From Armigeres subalbatus (Eukaryota > Arthropoda > Insecta > Diptera > Culicidae), in NCBI RefSeq assembly GCF_024139115.2, contig NC_085139.1, positions 2,179,470 to 2,243,469 on the forward strand: a DNA stretch of 64,000 nucleotides, given 5' to 3'. The notes beneath the pieces are model-generated. The model saw only the letters and a list, made by a program, of their open reading frames with translations, was not told the DNA's origin and did not search any database. Below are positions 46,250 through 57,439 of this stretch, piece by piece. A program made the translations under genes and the position numbers. Position 1 is the stretch's first letter. Each line of letters opens with the position of its first letter.

Positions 46250-47170
46250 CACCAACCAAGATATTGAGTAATGAGACGTGTGGAGTAATATGTAATTAGT
46301 GAAAAGTGAGAAATGAGAAGTAAGAAGCGAGAAGTGGTGAGAAGTGAAATGTGATAGTTGCGAATGAAGAAGTAGGATGTAAGTCGTGAGAAAAACAGAA
46401 GAAAGAATTAAAAGTGAGATGATGAGTAGAGAGATGTGAGTCGAGAGATATATAAGACAGTAAGGCTGTCGTAGACTTTGTTCAAATCCATCCCGTTTTA
46501 TTCGTCCTGCTAGAACCAACTATGGCAAATTGTTTGTATGTACAGCGTTTTTATTAGTTATTCCAACGTGTTTGAATTTAATGTTTCACCTCCCTTTTCC
46601 CACAACTCACTTTCCACTTCTCACTTCTCCCATCTAACTATTCGTTTCTCACTTCGCACATCTCACTTCTCATTTTTAACTTTTCACCTCACACTTATAA
46701 CTTTTTATATCTACTGACTTCTCATTTCTCACTTATCACTCTTCCCTTCTTACATTCCACTTCTTACTACTCACTTCGATGTTCGCACTTTTAACTTCTC
46801 ACTTCTCACTTCTTACTTCGCACTTCTCACTTCTCTTGTCACACCTCTCACTTATCATTTCGCACTTCTCACTTCTCATATTTTACTTTTTACTTCTCAT
46901 TTATAACTTCTTATATCTCACTTCTGACGTCTCATTTCTCACTTGTTACTTTTCATTTCTATCTTCTAACTTTTCACTTCTTACTACTCACTTCGCACTC
47001 AGAATTTCTCCCTCTAACTTCTCACTTCTCATTTCTCACTTCTCATTTCTCACTTCTTACTTTGCACTTCTCATTTCTCACTTCTCACATTTAATTCCTC
47101 ACTTCGTACATCCCACTTCACACTTTTCACTTCTCATTTTACATTCATTTCTCACTTATTATTTTTCATT
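46250..47170. repeat. Inverted purine/pyrimidine arrays (CACTTCTCACTTCTC)
   Basis: A purine half (46265-46460, GTGAGAAATGAGAAGTAAG) faces a much longer pyrimidine half (46590-47170, ACTTCTCACTTCTCATTTCTC). The units are ~10-11 bp and degenerate. The pyrimidine half continues at 48758-49010 after an inserted retroposon. Confidence 0.75.
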
Positions 47171-47196
47171 TCTATGTTCTTACTTTTCTCTTCTCA
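47171..47196 (+). repeat. 26-bp target-site duplication, left copy
   Basis: The 26 bases starting TCTATGTTCTTACTTTTCTC are repeated exactly at 48732-48757 and bracket the retroposon between them. The long duplication is typical of target-primed retroposition. Confidence 0.92.
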
Positions 47197-47203
47197 TGAG
47201 TGC

Positions 47204-48094
47204 GTGATCTCTCTTGTTTCGGACAGCAGAACGATCGCGTGGTCGGCCGAATTATTGTGTTCTGCATTGCGTGGCCGGTAATAAAATTAATCAGTTCTGT
47301 GTGTGATCTCTCTTGTTTCGGACAGCAGAACGATCGTGCGGTCGACCGAATTATTGTGTTCTGCATTGTGCGGCCGGTAATAAAATTAATCAGTTCTGTG
47401 CGTGATCTCTCTTGTTTCGGACAGCAGAACGATCGCGCGGTCGGCCGAATTATTGTGTTCTGCATTGCGCGGCCGGTAATAAAATTAATCAGTTCTGTGC
47501 GTGATCTCTCTTGTTTCGGACAGCAGAACGATCGCGTGGTCGGCCGAATTATTGTGTTCTGCATTGCGCGGCCGGTAATAAAATTAATCAGTTCTGTGCG
47601 TGATCTCTCTTGTTTCGGACAGCAGAACGATCGCGCGGTCGACCGAATTATTGTGTTCTGCATTGTGCGGCCGGTAATAAAATTAATCAGTTCTGTGCGT
47701 GATCTCTCTTGTTTCGGACAGCAGAACGATCGCGCGGTCGGCCGAATTATTGTGTTCTGCATTGCGCGGCCGGTAATAAAATTAATCAGTTCTGTGCGTG
47801 ATCTCTCTTGTTTCGGACAGCAGAACGATCGCGTGTTCGGCCGAATTATTGTGTTCTGCATGTCTCGACCGGTAATAAAATTAATCAGTTCTGTGCGTGA
47901 TCTCTCTTGTTTCGGACAGCAGAACGATCGCGCGGTCGACCGAATTATTGTGTTCTGCATTGCGCGGCCGGTAATAAAATTAATCAGTTCTGTGCGTGAT
48001 CTCTCTTGTTTCGGACAGCAGAACGATCGCGCGGTCGGCCGAATTATTGTGTTCTGCATTGCGCGGCCGGTAATAAAATTAATCAGTTCACTGC
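47204..48094 (+). repeat. Nine 99-bp monomers, trimeric higher order
   Basis: Monomer starts fall at exact 99-bp steps from 47204 to 47996. Monomers 1, 4 and 7 share GCGTGGTCGG or GCGTGTTCGG; 2, 5 and 8 share GCGGTCGACC; 3, 6 and 9 share GCGCGGTCGG. The array is therefore three copies of a 297-bp trimer. Each monomer contains GCAGAAC and GTTCTGC, able to form a stem, and two GC-rich GCGCGG blocks. Confidence 0.92.
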
Positions 48095-48112
48095 GTGATC
48101 TCTCTTGTTTCG

Positions 48113-48190
48113 AGGCGGGCTTGGTAGTCATATGGCTACTGCTTCTGCCTCATACGCAGGAGGTCATGGGTTCAATCCCAGGTCCGTTCC
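48113..48190 (+). promoter_or_regulatory. tRNA-Met-like pol III promoter of the SINE
   Basis: A box at 48122-48135 and B box at 48169-48178 are separated as in tRNA genes. A stem of CTTCTGC against GCAGGAG encloses the 7-nt loop CTCATAC. The loop and the AGGTCATGGGTTC arm resemble elongator tRNA-Met. The acceptor stem does not close, so this is not a functional tRNA gene. Confidence 0.75.
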
Positions 48191-48731
48191 ATTCTCCTAC
48201 TTTTTATCTTTCTCTTTATTTCTTATGTTCTAGCAATCGCTAGAACTGGAAATGGACTTCCATACCGTTTCCATTACTATTCCTATACCTTCAACTTGAG
48301 TATTCTAACAGTAATCTGCTAGAATTGGAAATGAACTATAGAGCTCGTTTCCTACATCCAATTAGAAATTCCATCAGTTTCCTTCTCCTATCTATCACAT
48401 TGGCAGCTCGTTAACCAAGACGGACCCCTGCCTACCCAACCTAACCCAAAAATTCCAACAAATTCCGCATGAACTCGTGGCAAGTGCAGAGGTATATTCG
48501 GCTTGCATTGGGCGAGTGATTGCATCATCATTTCCTCCCCCTTCCCTACATTGACTTGCATTCTGACGTGGCAGGCGCCAGTATGACCTAACAAATGAGA
48601 TCACCAGTACTTGTACATTGAAGATGTGTGCTAGTCCCAAGCAAACATCTGTTGGTTCCCTGTGCAAGAACAGCTGATCTGGTCATAATGGAGTAGCATC
48701 TACGAGCAGTCAATCAAGCTCAAGCTCAAGC

Positions 48732-48757
48732 TCTATGTTCTTACTTTTCTCTTCTCA
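48732..48757 (+). repeat. 26-bp target-site duplication, right copy
   Basis: Exact repeat of 47171-47196. To the right the CACTTCTC array resumes where it stopped at 47196. Confidence 0.92.
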
Positions 48758-49010
48758 CTGTTCACTTCTCACTTCGATTTTCGCTCTTCTAACCTCTCAT
48801 TTCTCACTTCCCACTACTGACTTCTCACTTATTACTTTGCACTTCTCATTTCTCACTTTTCACTTCTTCCTTCCATATCTCACTTTGCATTACTCACTTC
48901 TAACTTTTCAATTCTCACTTATCATGTCTCACTTCTAACTTCTTATTTTTCACTTCTCGCTTCTCATTTCTCACTTCTCACTTATCACTTTCCACTTCTA
49001 ACTAATAACT
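48758..49010. repeat. Pyrimidine CACTTCTC array, continuation
   Basis: Degenerate ACTTCTCATTTCTCACTT units identical in style to 46590-47170; together they formed one array before the retroposon inserted. Confidence 0.75.
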
Positions 49011-49579
49011 ATATCGTGCATGTAACTGTTTCTAACAACATCAAGTTAGCGAGGTGAAAATGCTTTGGAGAATGACTTCGACTAAGAGAATATTGAGTAG
49101 GTAAGGGAGATATCCATTTACGGAGAGAACGTAGTATGCAAGATTCAAGGAACTTTGAGTTTTATCGAGTAAGGGAAAATATCGAGCTATAGAACACAGT
49201 GAACAGAGCATACATTGCCCATGATCGCAAATTTGTAGCCATTGCATTTTTTGAGATTTTAAATTAGGCTCATGAATATTTTACAAATTGTTCGTTTTTT
49301 CATCTAACTTGGTGAAATCTGTGTGAAGTTTGTTCTAAAAATCTCTAAAAAAAACTACATACTAAGTTGTTTTGTAACATCGAGCAAAGTGACTGCATAA
49401 TTGTAACACTGGAAAACTATGTCACCGGTGGGCCATGGTCCTTGAACAAAAATTAACGCATTTTATTTTCACTCAAATATTAAGCGATAAAAATATTTCT
49501 GCCGTAGATTTGAACTGCAAAAAGTGTTTGCGCAATTTTCCGGATTTTTTTTTGAAAATCAATTGGATTTTCATACTAA
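49011..49579. other. Unassigned DNA
   Basis: No gene or repeat recognised between the pyrimidine array and the RTE copy. Confidence 0.3.
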
Positions 49580-50580
49580 TGGGAAGCTTACCAGACTGAT
49601 CAAAGCAACGGTGGATGGTGTGCAAAACTGTGTGAAGATTTCGGGCGAACACTCCAATTCGTTCGAATCGCGCCGGGGACTAAGACAAGGTGATGGACTT
49701 TCGTGCCTGTTGTTCAACATTGCGCTAGAAGGTGTCATGCGGAGAGCCGGGTGTAACAGCCGGGGTACGATTTTCAACAGATCCAGTCAATTTATTTGCT
49801 TCGCGGATGACATGGACATTGTCGGCCGAACATTTGCAAAGGTGGCAGAACTGTACACCCGCCTGAAACGTGAAGCAACAAAAGTTGGACTGGTGGTGAA
49901 TGCGTCAAAGACAAAGTACATGCTTGCGGGCGGAACCGAGCGCGACAGGGCCCGCCTGGGAAGCAGTGTTACGATAGACGGGGATACCTTCGAGGGGGTC
50001 GAGGAATTCGTCTACCTCGGATCCTTGCTAACGGCTGACAACAACGTTAGTCGTGAAATACGAAGGCGCATCATCTGTGGAAGTCGGGCCTACTACGGGC
50101 TCCAGAAGAAACTGGGGTCGAAAAGATTCGCCACCGCACCAAATGTGTCATGTACAAGACGCTTATAAAACCGGTTGTCCTCTACGGACATGAAACATGG
50201 ACAATGCTCGAGGAGGACTTGCAAGCACTCGGAGTATTCGAGAGACGGGTGCTTAGGACCATCTTTGGCGGTGTGCAAGAAGACGGTGTGTGGCGGCGAA
50301 GAATGAACCATGAGCTCGCCCAACTCTACGGCGAACCCAGTATCCAGAAGGTAGCTAAAGCCGGAAGGGTACGATGGGCAGGACATGTTGCAAGAATGCC
50401 GATTCGACAGGTACGAGACGGCGTGGAGCGCAGCGAGCGAGATGGGCAGACCAGGTGCAAAACGACTTGGCGAGCGTGGGGCGTATCCGAGGGTGGAGAG
50501 ATGCGGCCTCGAACCGTGCATTGTGGCGTCAAATTGTTGATTCAGTGTTATCTGTTTAGATTTTAACTAAATAAATGAAA
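49580..50580 (+). pseudogene. Second 5'-truncated RTE copy, broken
   Basis: Aligns end to end with 36351-37371, from KLTRLIKAT through GLRQGDGLSCLLFNIALE and the FADD box to the tail ACTAAATAAATG. Differences that break it are a 1-base loss near 50127 (AAAAAGATTCG became AAAAGATTCG) and a ~34-base deletion after ATGCC near 50400 that removes the DSNPAKM segment. The reading thus splits into 49524-50168 and 50150-50566. It starts about 48 bases further 3' than the 36-kb copy, so it is an independent 5' truncation of the same subfamily. Confidence 0.92.
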
Positions 50581-50589
50581 AATTATCCT

Positions 50590-52075
50590 TTATCCAGGAA
50601 ATCGACTACTTTATAAAAAGAGATTGCATCCACCATTTCCCTAATCCGTGGAAAGCGCTAATTAAAAAAAAGGAGATCACATCCATCAGTGCCTTACTTC
50701 GAACAAGCGCCTACCTAAAACAAAGGGATCATTGCCTTAACCCGGGAAAACGCATCCCGATAGATGCTTTGTTTCTAATGGAGAGATAACATTTATCATT
50801 TGTTCATACTCGGCTAATGCAAAACATGAGGAAAACGATGTCGTGTCCTGCCTGCTACGTTTTCCAAGTGATTCAATCCATAAGTTACTGCGTTGGGAAA
50901 TTTTGGTAAGGAACATCTAAAGCTGGATGTGAGAAACTTCTTGGGGAGGAGCTAAAGAAAACCGACCAGGTAGCGAATTCTGCGAAGAAAAACGCAGTGC
51001 GGAAACAGACGCTTAGCGGAAGACTTTATGACTGGAAGGTGCTTTCCTACGAAAGATGAAAATGTATATTCTGGAACCTCAAACCACCTTGTGAATGTGA
51101 GGTACAGTTTCACCGACCTCACAATCTCTCATCAACGTGGCTAAGGATGACCAGTAGAGTGATTCAAATTTTGACTTTTTTGCTCCCCGATGCTTAAACG
51201 ATTACATTTTCCATTTTATTAATCCTAAATTTGGACCAAAATGGATCTAATATGAGTGAGCACTTGCAGTTTAAAGTTTGTATGAAAATTACTATGAAAA
51301 CAGCAACTTTTATGGAAAACCATTCCCCAATGCTTCCCATCAAGCTCTGAAATCATATGAGTACATCGGAAACATAGAAAATTATACCAAGAAACAGGTC
51401 ATCTTTGTAGCGAAACGATTTGATGCTTGCAAGAAAAGTTATTGAGAGTATACTGAATCGTGGCATTTTTGTTTTCTTCATAACATTGCTTCCCAACGAC
51501 AAATCGCTTCGCAACTGCTTTTCAGCTTGAGAAGTATGTAGTCAATGTGTTGATTATATATAAAAAGCTCATGGGCCTCCTCACGGAACGGTATTTTACA
51601 TAAGGGTCGATTTTCACAGTAATTTCCAAAAAAATGACGTGTGCACAATCAAATTACATCCAAATTTGTTAAAATTTTTGGAAGATTATTACAATGGAAA
51701 ATGCAATCGTTTAAGCATCGGGGGGCAAAAAAGTCAAAATTTTAATCACTCTAATGGCCAGTCTTTCAATCTTTTAAATGAAAATCTTCTAAAAGATGTC
51801 TCACTGATCACTAAATCAGTGACTGATTATCCTCTAAATAAAGTCACTATCTTCAACTCACACATCAAGACCTCTAAATCCGTTGCCTCCAACGTGTTGA
51901 CCAACCTCGTACGCACTACATGGGTAATCGAGCAACTTTTGATCAGAAACTATACCCTAAACGAAACCTTTGGAGCTTTGGTGCTTTGGTGCGATCCTTA
52001 TGAAACAATTAGTCAGTGAAGAAATGCAGCAGTCGCTAGTGGACAATTAAGTTACGCTTAAATCCGTTTTCCGAA
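50590..52075. other. Unassigned DNA
   Basis: 50.6-50.8 kb has faint repetitive texture (AAAAGGAGATCACATCC / AAAGGGATCATTGCC). A 126-codon AT-rich frame at 51639-52019 has no domain I recognise and lies directly upstream of the copia scrap; it may be part of that element, but nothing shows it. Confidence 0.3.
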
Positions 52076-52079
52076 TCAT

Positions 52080-52560
52080 GGCAGAAATGCCTTACCAGTC
52101 ATCATCATCTACGTAGACGATATACGAAACGCTGGGTACGGATTGAACATGGTAAAGGAAAGCAAGGCCCAAGGGTACGCTTCTTAGGAAGTCTTCCGTC
52201 ATCTGTGACGGACTGCGACGTAGTAAATTACTTCATTGGTATAATCATCTCATCCTGTATGATCGCGCTAATGGATGTATGTTCCTGACGCAAGAAGCTG
52301 CTGTGGATTGTGTACTGGCAAAATTTGAAATGCAAGACTGCAACCATATCAAGGCTCTAGTGAAAAAAGGTAGTTTCCAGTCTGCCCAAGTTACAGATTC
52401 AACCTGATGTACATACGCGAAGCTGTGATTCGACAAGATACAGATTTCAAGAATGTTCGAGAAAACCGGCTCATAGGACTCAGCCGAGCACTCAATCCAC
52501 CATGAACGCCAAAGTGCAACCATATTGTGCTCAATTTGGTAATACACGCGCCCTTGCCTT
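52080..52560 (+). pseudogene. Ty1/copia reverse transcriptase remnant
   Basis: Plus-strand fragments in order: VIIIYVDDI with the catalytic YVDD at 52110-52121, then NYFIGIIIS in another frame, then ANGCMFLTQEAAVDCVLAKF (52264 on) followed by EMQDCN, then RENRLIGLSRAL. This is the order of the copia RT palm (yVDD, YFLGI, L.Q..Y...L..F.M.dc, YR..iGSLMY). Stops and frameshifts break every joint. gag, integrase, RNase H and LTRs are not seen. The minus-strand frame 52245-52649 is its shadow. Confidence 0.8.
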
Positions 52561-52599
52561 GTGGTTATAATGTAATTATTGATGAGATATATTTCAAAT

Positions 52600-53260
52600 T
52601 CATCACATATTTTGTAATCCCATTTCCAAAAGCCCAAATTTGATCTCATTATTATCGTACAATGAAGTGCTGAAATTTAAATCGATTGCTCAGCATAAGT
52701 AAACCAATGGTCTACAATTTGTTCACCTTTGCGCGTTATGATGCTCACAACTCGTGTTCTTGAAACAAAATTACTAGAAAAGGACGTTGTTTCAGGATGG
52801 CCGATGTGTGGCTTTGTTGTATAATCACCCTATAAGTGTCCACTCCACTAAGAAAACCTGTGAGACTGTGAAAGTAGTATCCAATTTCCTGTTTTACAGA
52901 AATGTCACTAACCTCTCTTGAAAAAAATAATTTAGATAACTTGGGTTAACAAAACAATCATTACAACAGCGAACTTCAATATTCAATACTCAATATGAGG
53001 TTCTATCACATTTTTTATATGGTGGCGTAGCATCTTCTTGATGTAGTATCATCAGTAACAGATTTCACCACACTCGTATAATTCACTGCAACTCAGGCAA
53101 ATATGCCTGTGAAAACGAAACTGCTAAGAACTCTACCGTTTTGACTCATATCCGAAACAAGACTCATATAACGATCATCGGCATTAAGCGCTCTAAAACG
53201 GAGAATCAAGATTTTAAACGAATCCCAGATCTTCTATAACCCTAACAGCACAAGCACAAG
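52600..53260. other. Unassigned DNA
   Basis: No recognisable gene or array. Confidence 0.3.
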
Positions 53261-53261
53261 A

Positions 53262-53375
53262 AGAAGAAGAAGAAGAAGAAGCACAAGCTGGACCGACTTG
53301 GTTGCAGCAACTAAAATGTGACTGAATTCAGTTGTACATGGGCCACATAAGCATTTGTTCAACTTGTGAACTTCT
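53262..53375. mobile_element. GAA microsatellite and MITE-like fragment
   Basis: An (AAG)n run (53266-53285) precedes GGTTGCAGCAACTAAAATGT and GACTGAATTCAGTTG. The AAATGTGACTGAAT core is shared with the insert at 18764-18870 in the BEL/Pao remnant. Confidence 0.45.
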
Positions 53376-53851
53376 CGGGAAATAATAAGGCAAGTATATT
53401 GATAAGGCCAATTGAAAGCATGTGTTCGAAATATGGATCAAGATCGGGAAGTCACACCTAAGCCTAAACAACGTTTTGGCGTTTTAGCAGTGTTTCAAAA
53501 CATTTTTTTCATTTTCTTTTGGCATGGTTGGCGATGGTAAAATGCTAATGAAAGATCAAAAGACTGAAATTGATTTGGAAGCTTAACTTGGGCCATGTGA
53601 TGAACCGTATACGGTTAATTGGTTAATAAGCTTTCGATGTGAATACAGAATATGAGCCGGAATATCAAGCGGATCCTGACAGATGGATAGTTTAATGCTG
53701 AAAAAACATAAACATGATAAGAGGAAAAATATTAAACGAATTATATGAAATAATTGTATTTGTAAATAATTGAATTTATGACCAGAATGACTCTCGATGG
53801 ATTTAAAAGATACCTATTTAATAAAAAAAAAACAAACGAACAGCTTTCTTT

Positions 53852-53953
53852 AACCGTCTAAGACGAGTTTAGTACTCTCCATTTAATTCCACTACGTTTT
53901 CACCAAAACGTAGTGGAATTAAATGGAGAGTACTAAACTCGTCTTAGACGGTT
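53852..53953. repeat. Perfect hairpin, 49-bp arms, 4-nt loop
   Basis: The left arm 53852-53900 (AACCGTCTAAGACGAGTTTA...) and right arm 53905-53953 are exact reverse complements around CACC. Such perfection over 49 bp means very recent formation or conversion. The flanks (CTTTCTTT and GAATACATT) are not inverted. Confidence 0.95.
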
Positions 53954-53989
53954 GAATACATTCCACTAAAAAAAAGCTTAACATATTTT

Positions 53990-54200
53990 TTCTGGAGCTT
54001 TCTTTAGCCAAATCTTCTGGATTGTAAATCCTATGAACGGCTAGGATAGTGTTGAAAGTGACACTTTTACCGTGACTGGTAAAAGAAAGCTGATTTATCG
54101 ACCTGATGTACCAGCGCGATATTTGAGCTAATAGTGTCGCTTATAACACTATCTATATTCTGGATTTCCAATCCAATATTCCAGAACGTTTGGAAAAAAA
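53990..54200. repeat. Weak inverted repeat around ATAGTGTTGAAAGTGACAC
   Basis: GATAGTGTTGAAAGTGACAC (54047 on) faces GTGTCGCTTATAACACTATC (54134 on), and CTTCTGGATTGTAAATCC faces GGATTTCCAATCCAATATTCC. The pairing is partial; this is possibly a decayed MITE. Confidence 0.4.
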
Positions 54201-54204
54201 GGCT

Positions 54205-57200
54205 GATTCATCGATAATCGTTAATTATGAACTGATTATCATACGGATGTGATTATTATTTTTTTTAATCATAACGGTAATAAAAATGTTGATCATATGG
54301 TCCTCCTAGCTGAGTTTGCAATCCAATTTCAGTCTTGCGTATTTTCCTCCTTTGTTAGTAGATTTTCATCAAAGCAAATAAATCATAATATTCAACGATG
54401 AACAAAAAAATCTATTCGCACATTTCAAGAATGTTTACTGTGAAATGGACAGTTCGCGATCCGAATGCATTGTATTGAAAATTACGGAACAAATGCCATC
54501 AACTTCCTCAAAAATCGCCGATTTCCTAGTTTGTATATAAATTCTACTTTATTTTATTAAAGCTCGATTAACCGCCGAAAAAAAGCAGTAGATGCATTCT
54601 AACAAAGACGCTTAAATGAGATTAAAAGTAGCAAAGTTATGCAAGGTGAGAATACAATTCTTCCATTTTATTTCACTCTTGGAATGTGCAAGGAGTTATT
54701 AGGGAAAAAAATTGCTGCCACCAACAACACAAATGTGATGAACTTACAAATTATCGAGAAATTCAGCGCATGAAAATATTAATTTAGGCAGCGAAAAGCC
54801 TAATTGAATGCGTTCCACAGCCAATATAATTAGCCCAACATAGAAAGCAGTCGTAACTGAGCGTCTTTCGTTCATCAAACATCCTAAGAATCTCGTAAAA
54901 AAATATTCTCATTTGCGCTACGACGGCAACAATCTCTCTTCCCATGGCGATATCAAAGATATAGACACGTCTTTCACATCCCAAACATCGTACAAAGGGT
55001 GCATACTAATAATACACCGCCATCAGTCTTTGCCACACTTTCCTTCGCGAGGATGAAAGATATAATTAATAATTTTAGCTTGTTTTTATTGTTTCTTTTC
55101 CCGGCTGTTTGCGCTTTTAGGCAGTATTTCCGGAATGTGACCAAACTCCCAGTGTGCGGACGCGATCGACGACGATGGAAGCCATCAAACGCACCATCCG
55201 AAATGGGATGGCTTGTTTTTTTTCGGAAGTAGACTCAGCCAGCGAGCGCATGTCGTCGTTTCCAGCTCATAAATCCGAACGAAATTAATTCATTTTAAAA
55301 ACGTGTGAGGAAGCGTGAAATCGAGACCCATCGGAAGATGGAGGCATGTTCCTCGGCGACGATATCCGATCATCTATTGTTCGTGAGCAAAACACCCACA
55401 TAGCGACCAGGGATCCAGCAGACGTGGCGTGTATCGCTGTTACGATCGTGTAGAACAATCAATATTCATTTTATTTATGACTCTATTGAAAAACAAGAAG
55501 AAAATTGAGGAAGAGAAATGAATAAACAGAAGCATAATTTCATTGCATTTCGTATTTGCAGACTGGTTGCGTTGAATCAGACGACATTCAAGCAATGGCG
55601 TGCTCACTTCATTACCATTCACGCCATCTGAATGGCCGGAATTGTTTATATGTCAGATCGAGACCCGCCAAACTATACAACTGCCATTAATACATTTATG
55701 CCTTTATTGCTTATTTGTTTATTTATGGCTCTATTCCGACCTACTGTTGTTGCTTCGGTTCGCACTTCGATCCTTCTCAATCCAGGGCCAAACCATGTAC
55801 GAACATTCGAATGTAGGCATTTTAATCAGCTGTGCTCTCGATAGCAGTAAATAAAATATTAGATTTCGAAAAATCAGTTATCATAAGCAACATTTCGTCA
55901 TATCTAAGTCAATCCATGAATCGCAGCCGTCACCATCAGGAGAGTGATGACGCCAATCCTATGCTTATTTGCCTACTCGAATGGATCTGAGAAATTCACG
56001 ATAACAGCGCCACCAGGGCCAACAATGAATTGCCGAAATCGACTGTGCTCGAAATCTATAAAAATAAAACGTAATCATAACAATAATTTTTCCTTTCGTT
56101 TTCAAAATCGCTTGTGATTTATGTGAATTCCCTCGTGCGCACTCGCCTCCCCCTCCACTGACTTCCTTTCCAATCGGCGACGGGAGGTGATTTGAATATG
56201 CTTGATACAAACTCCGCCACTAGTGGGGGAGGTCGATCAACAGAAATTCGTCGAACGAATCATTTTTATTAACTTCACTTGAATTTATGATGATGGCTCT
56301 CCCCGCCTTTCGTACTCGAAAAACTCAAAGGTATATTATTTTCTGCCTCCAACGTTTGCATACTGAATGATTCATTTTCCGATCGATTTCTCTCGAAATT
56401 CTAAATGAAAAGACGCCTCAAAGTCTGTACTTCCCAGTGGAGTGAAGCGCCGCGACCCCGAAGGAGAAAACGAACACTAGGATGAAGAAAGGACCCCTCG
56501 CTCGACTCGGATGACGAGAATTACCCCGCACATAAAAGCAAAAGATCGTTTGAAAAGTATAAAAATGGAAAATGCTTTCTCCCTGCCAGGCCATGGCCGC
56601 GAGCCAGCGCGCGCGTGCTTATTCTCAATGACGAAAAGCAATTGAATTTTCCAACTACGCGCTCTGCCCGAGAAGATAAGAAACGCTACTACTCGTCAAC
56701 GAAAACAACATCATTCGGAGGGAAAAAAATAGAGATGAGTTTTCCAACGATATGAGCGGACCCGACTGGAGTAATTCAGCCCGAAGTGGTGGGCCTAGTT
56801 GCCTCGAGGGGAAAGCATGGCAGGAATTATTCCCATGCAAATTTGTAGCGCAAGTAATTCCATTTTGGCTTGGCGTTCTAAATAGGATATAATGATACCG
56901 AGATAAAATGTACGAATAGGTGGCATAACATGTCAATATTTCTTGCAATGTTTGATTAGTATCACGTTTACCGTCGTAGCACCACAAATCAAGCAATTAT
57001 GTGTGTTCTCTAGCAGTTATCCGAAAGCTTTGCCTAGACTGACTCCATTTTAGGTTGCAAATTGAATCAAGTGAATACACCCCCGGAAATAATGATAACA
57101 CCTTTGCTGTTTTCCATACAAAATGGTCATGGGTCAAAATCTAGATTAAAAGTGATTCGATCGGACATATTTTTCCTTACAGCCTAAAATGACCTTAGTT

Positions 57201-57245
57201 GTCAATTAATAATAGTTATGTGTATACATATTTACCGAAAAGGCA
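54205..57245. other. Unassigned, mostly non-repetitive DNA
   Basis: No transposon protein or array. GC-richer islands at 55.1-55.4 and 56.1-56.9 kb look like ordinary non-coding DNA. Short frames such as 55632-55844 have no recognisable domain. Confidence 0.35.
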
Positions 57246-57254
57246 CGTTTCAGT

Positions 57255-57435
57255 TGGAAAAAGTGGTAAGTGAGAAGTAAGAGAAGAGAAGAGAGAAATA
57301 ACCTCTAACTAGAATAACCAAATGATAAGTGGAATGCCTCACTTCTTACTGCTCACATCTCATTTCTCACTTTTTACTTCGCACTTAATTCTTTTAACTT
57401 CTCACTTCTTAATTCTGACTCCTAACTTTTATATT
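57255..57435. repeat. Inverted purine/pyrimidine array
   Basis: GTAAGTGAGAAGTAAGAGAA (57267 on) faces CACTTCTTACTGCTCACATC (57340 on) across a ~50-bp centre, a compact example of the strand-flipped array family. Confidence 0.65.
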
Positions 57436-57439
57436 CATC

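Larger units (their letters stand above)
47197..48731 (+). mobile_element. tRNA-headed SINE with a 99-bp monomer array
   Basis: The 1535-bp retroposon has three parts. First come nine exact-length 99-bp monomers (47204-48094), each starting GTGATCTCTCTTGTTTCG. A tenth start at 48095 changes after TTTCG into a tRNA-like region (48113-48190) with an A box (TGGTAGTCATATGG), an anticodon-like stem-loop whose loop CTCATAC would present CAT (Met), and a perfect B box (GGTTCAATCC, 48169-48178). A ~540-bp body follows, ending in the tail CAATCAAGCTCAAGCTCAAGC. The 26-bp duplication outside both ends shows that monomers and body were inserted together. Frames of 347 codons (plus) and 319 codons (minus) exist because 99 is a multiple of three with no indels; I do not regard them as genes. 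The tail suggests mobilisation by a LINE with microsatellite 3' ends. Confidence 0.85.

Noticed and set aside
48113..48190. Functional tRNA-Met gene
   Set aside because: A and B boxes and an anticodon-like loop are present, but the acceptor stem does not pair and the sequence lies inside a retroposon body.
47172..48243. 347- and 319-codon frames across the 99-bp monomers as genes
   Set aside because: Period divisible by three without stops on both strands; the region is explained by a retroposon with a tandem head.
50590..50790. Inverted decayed copy of the 53-bp minisatellite
   Set aside because: GCCTTAACCCGGG and AACGCATCC resemble its complement, but similarity is too short and irregular to claim.
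52245..52649. 134-codon minus-strand frame
   Set aside because: Antisense shadow of the copia RT remnant, whose YVDD and YFIGI motifs read on the plus strand.
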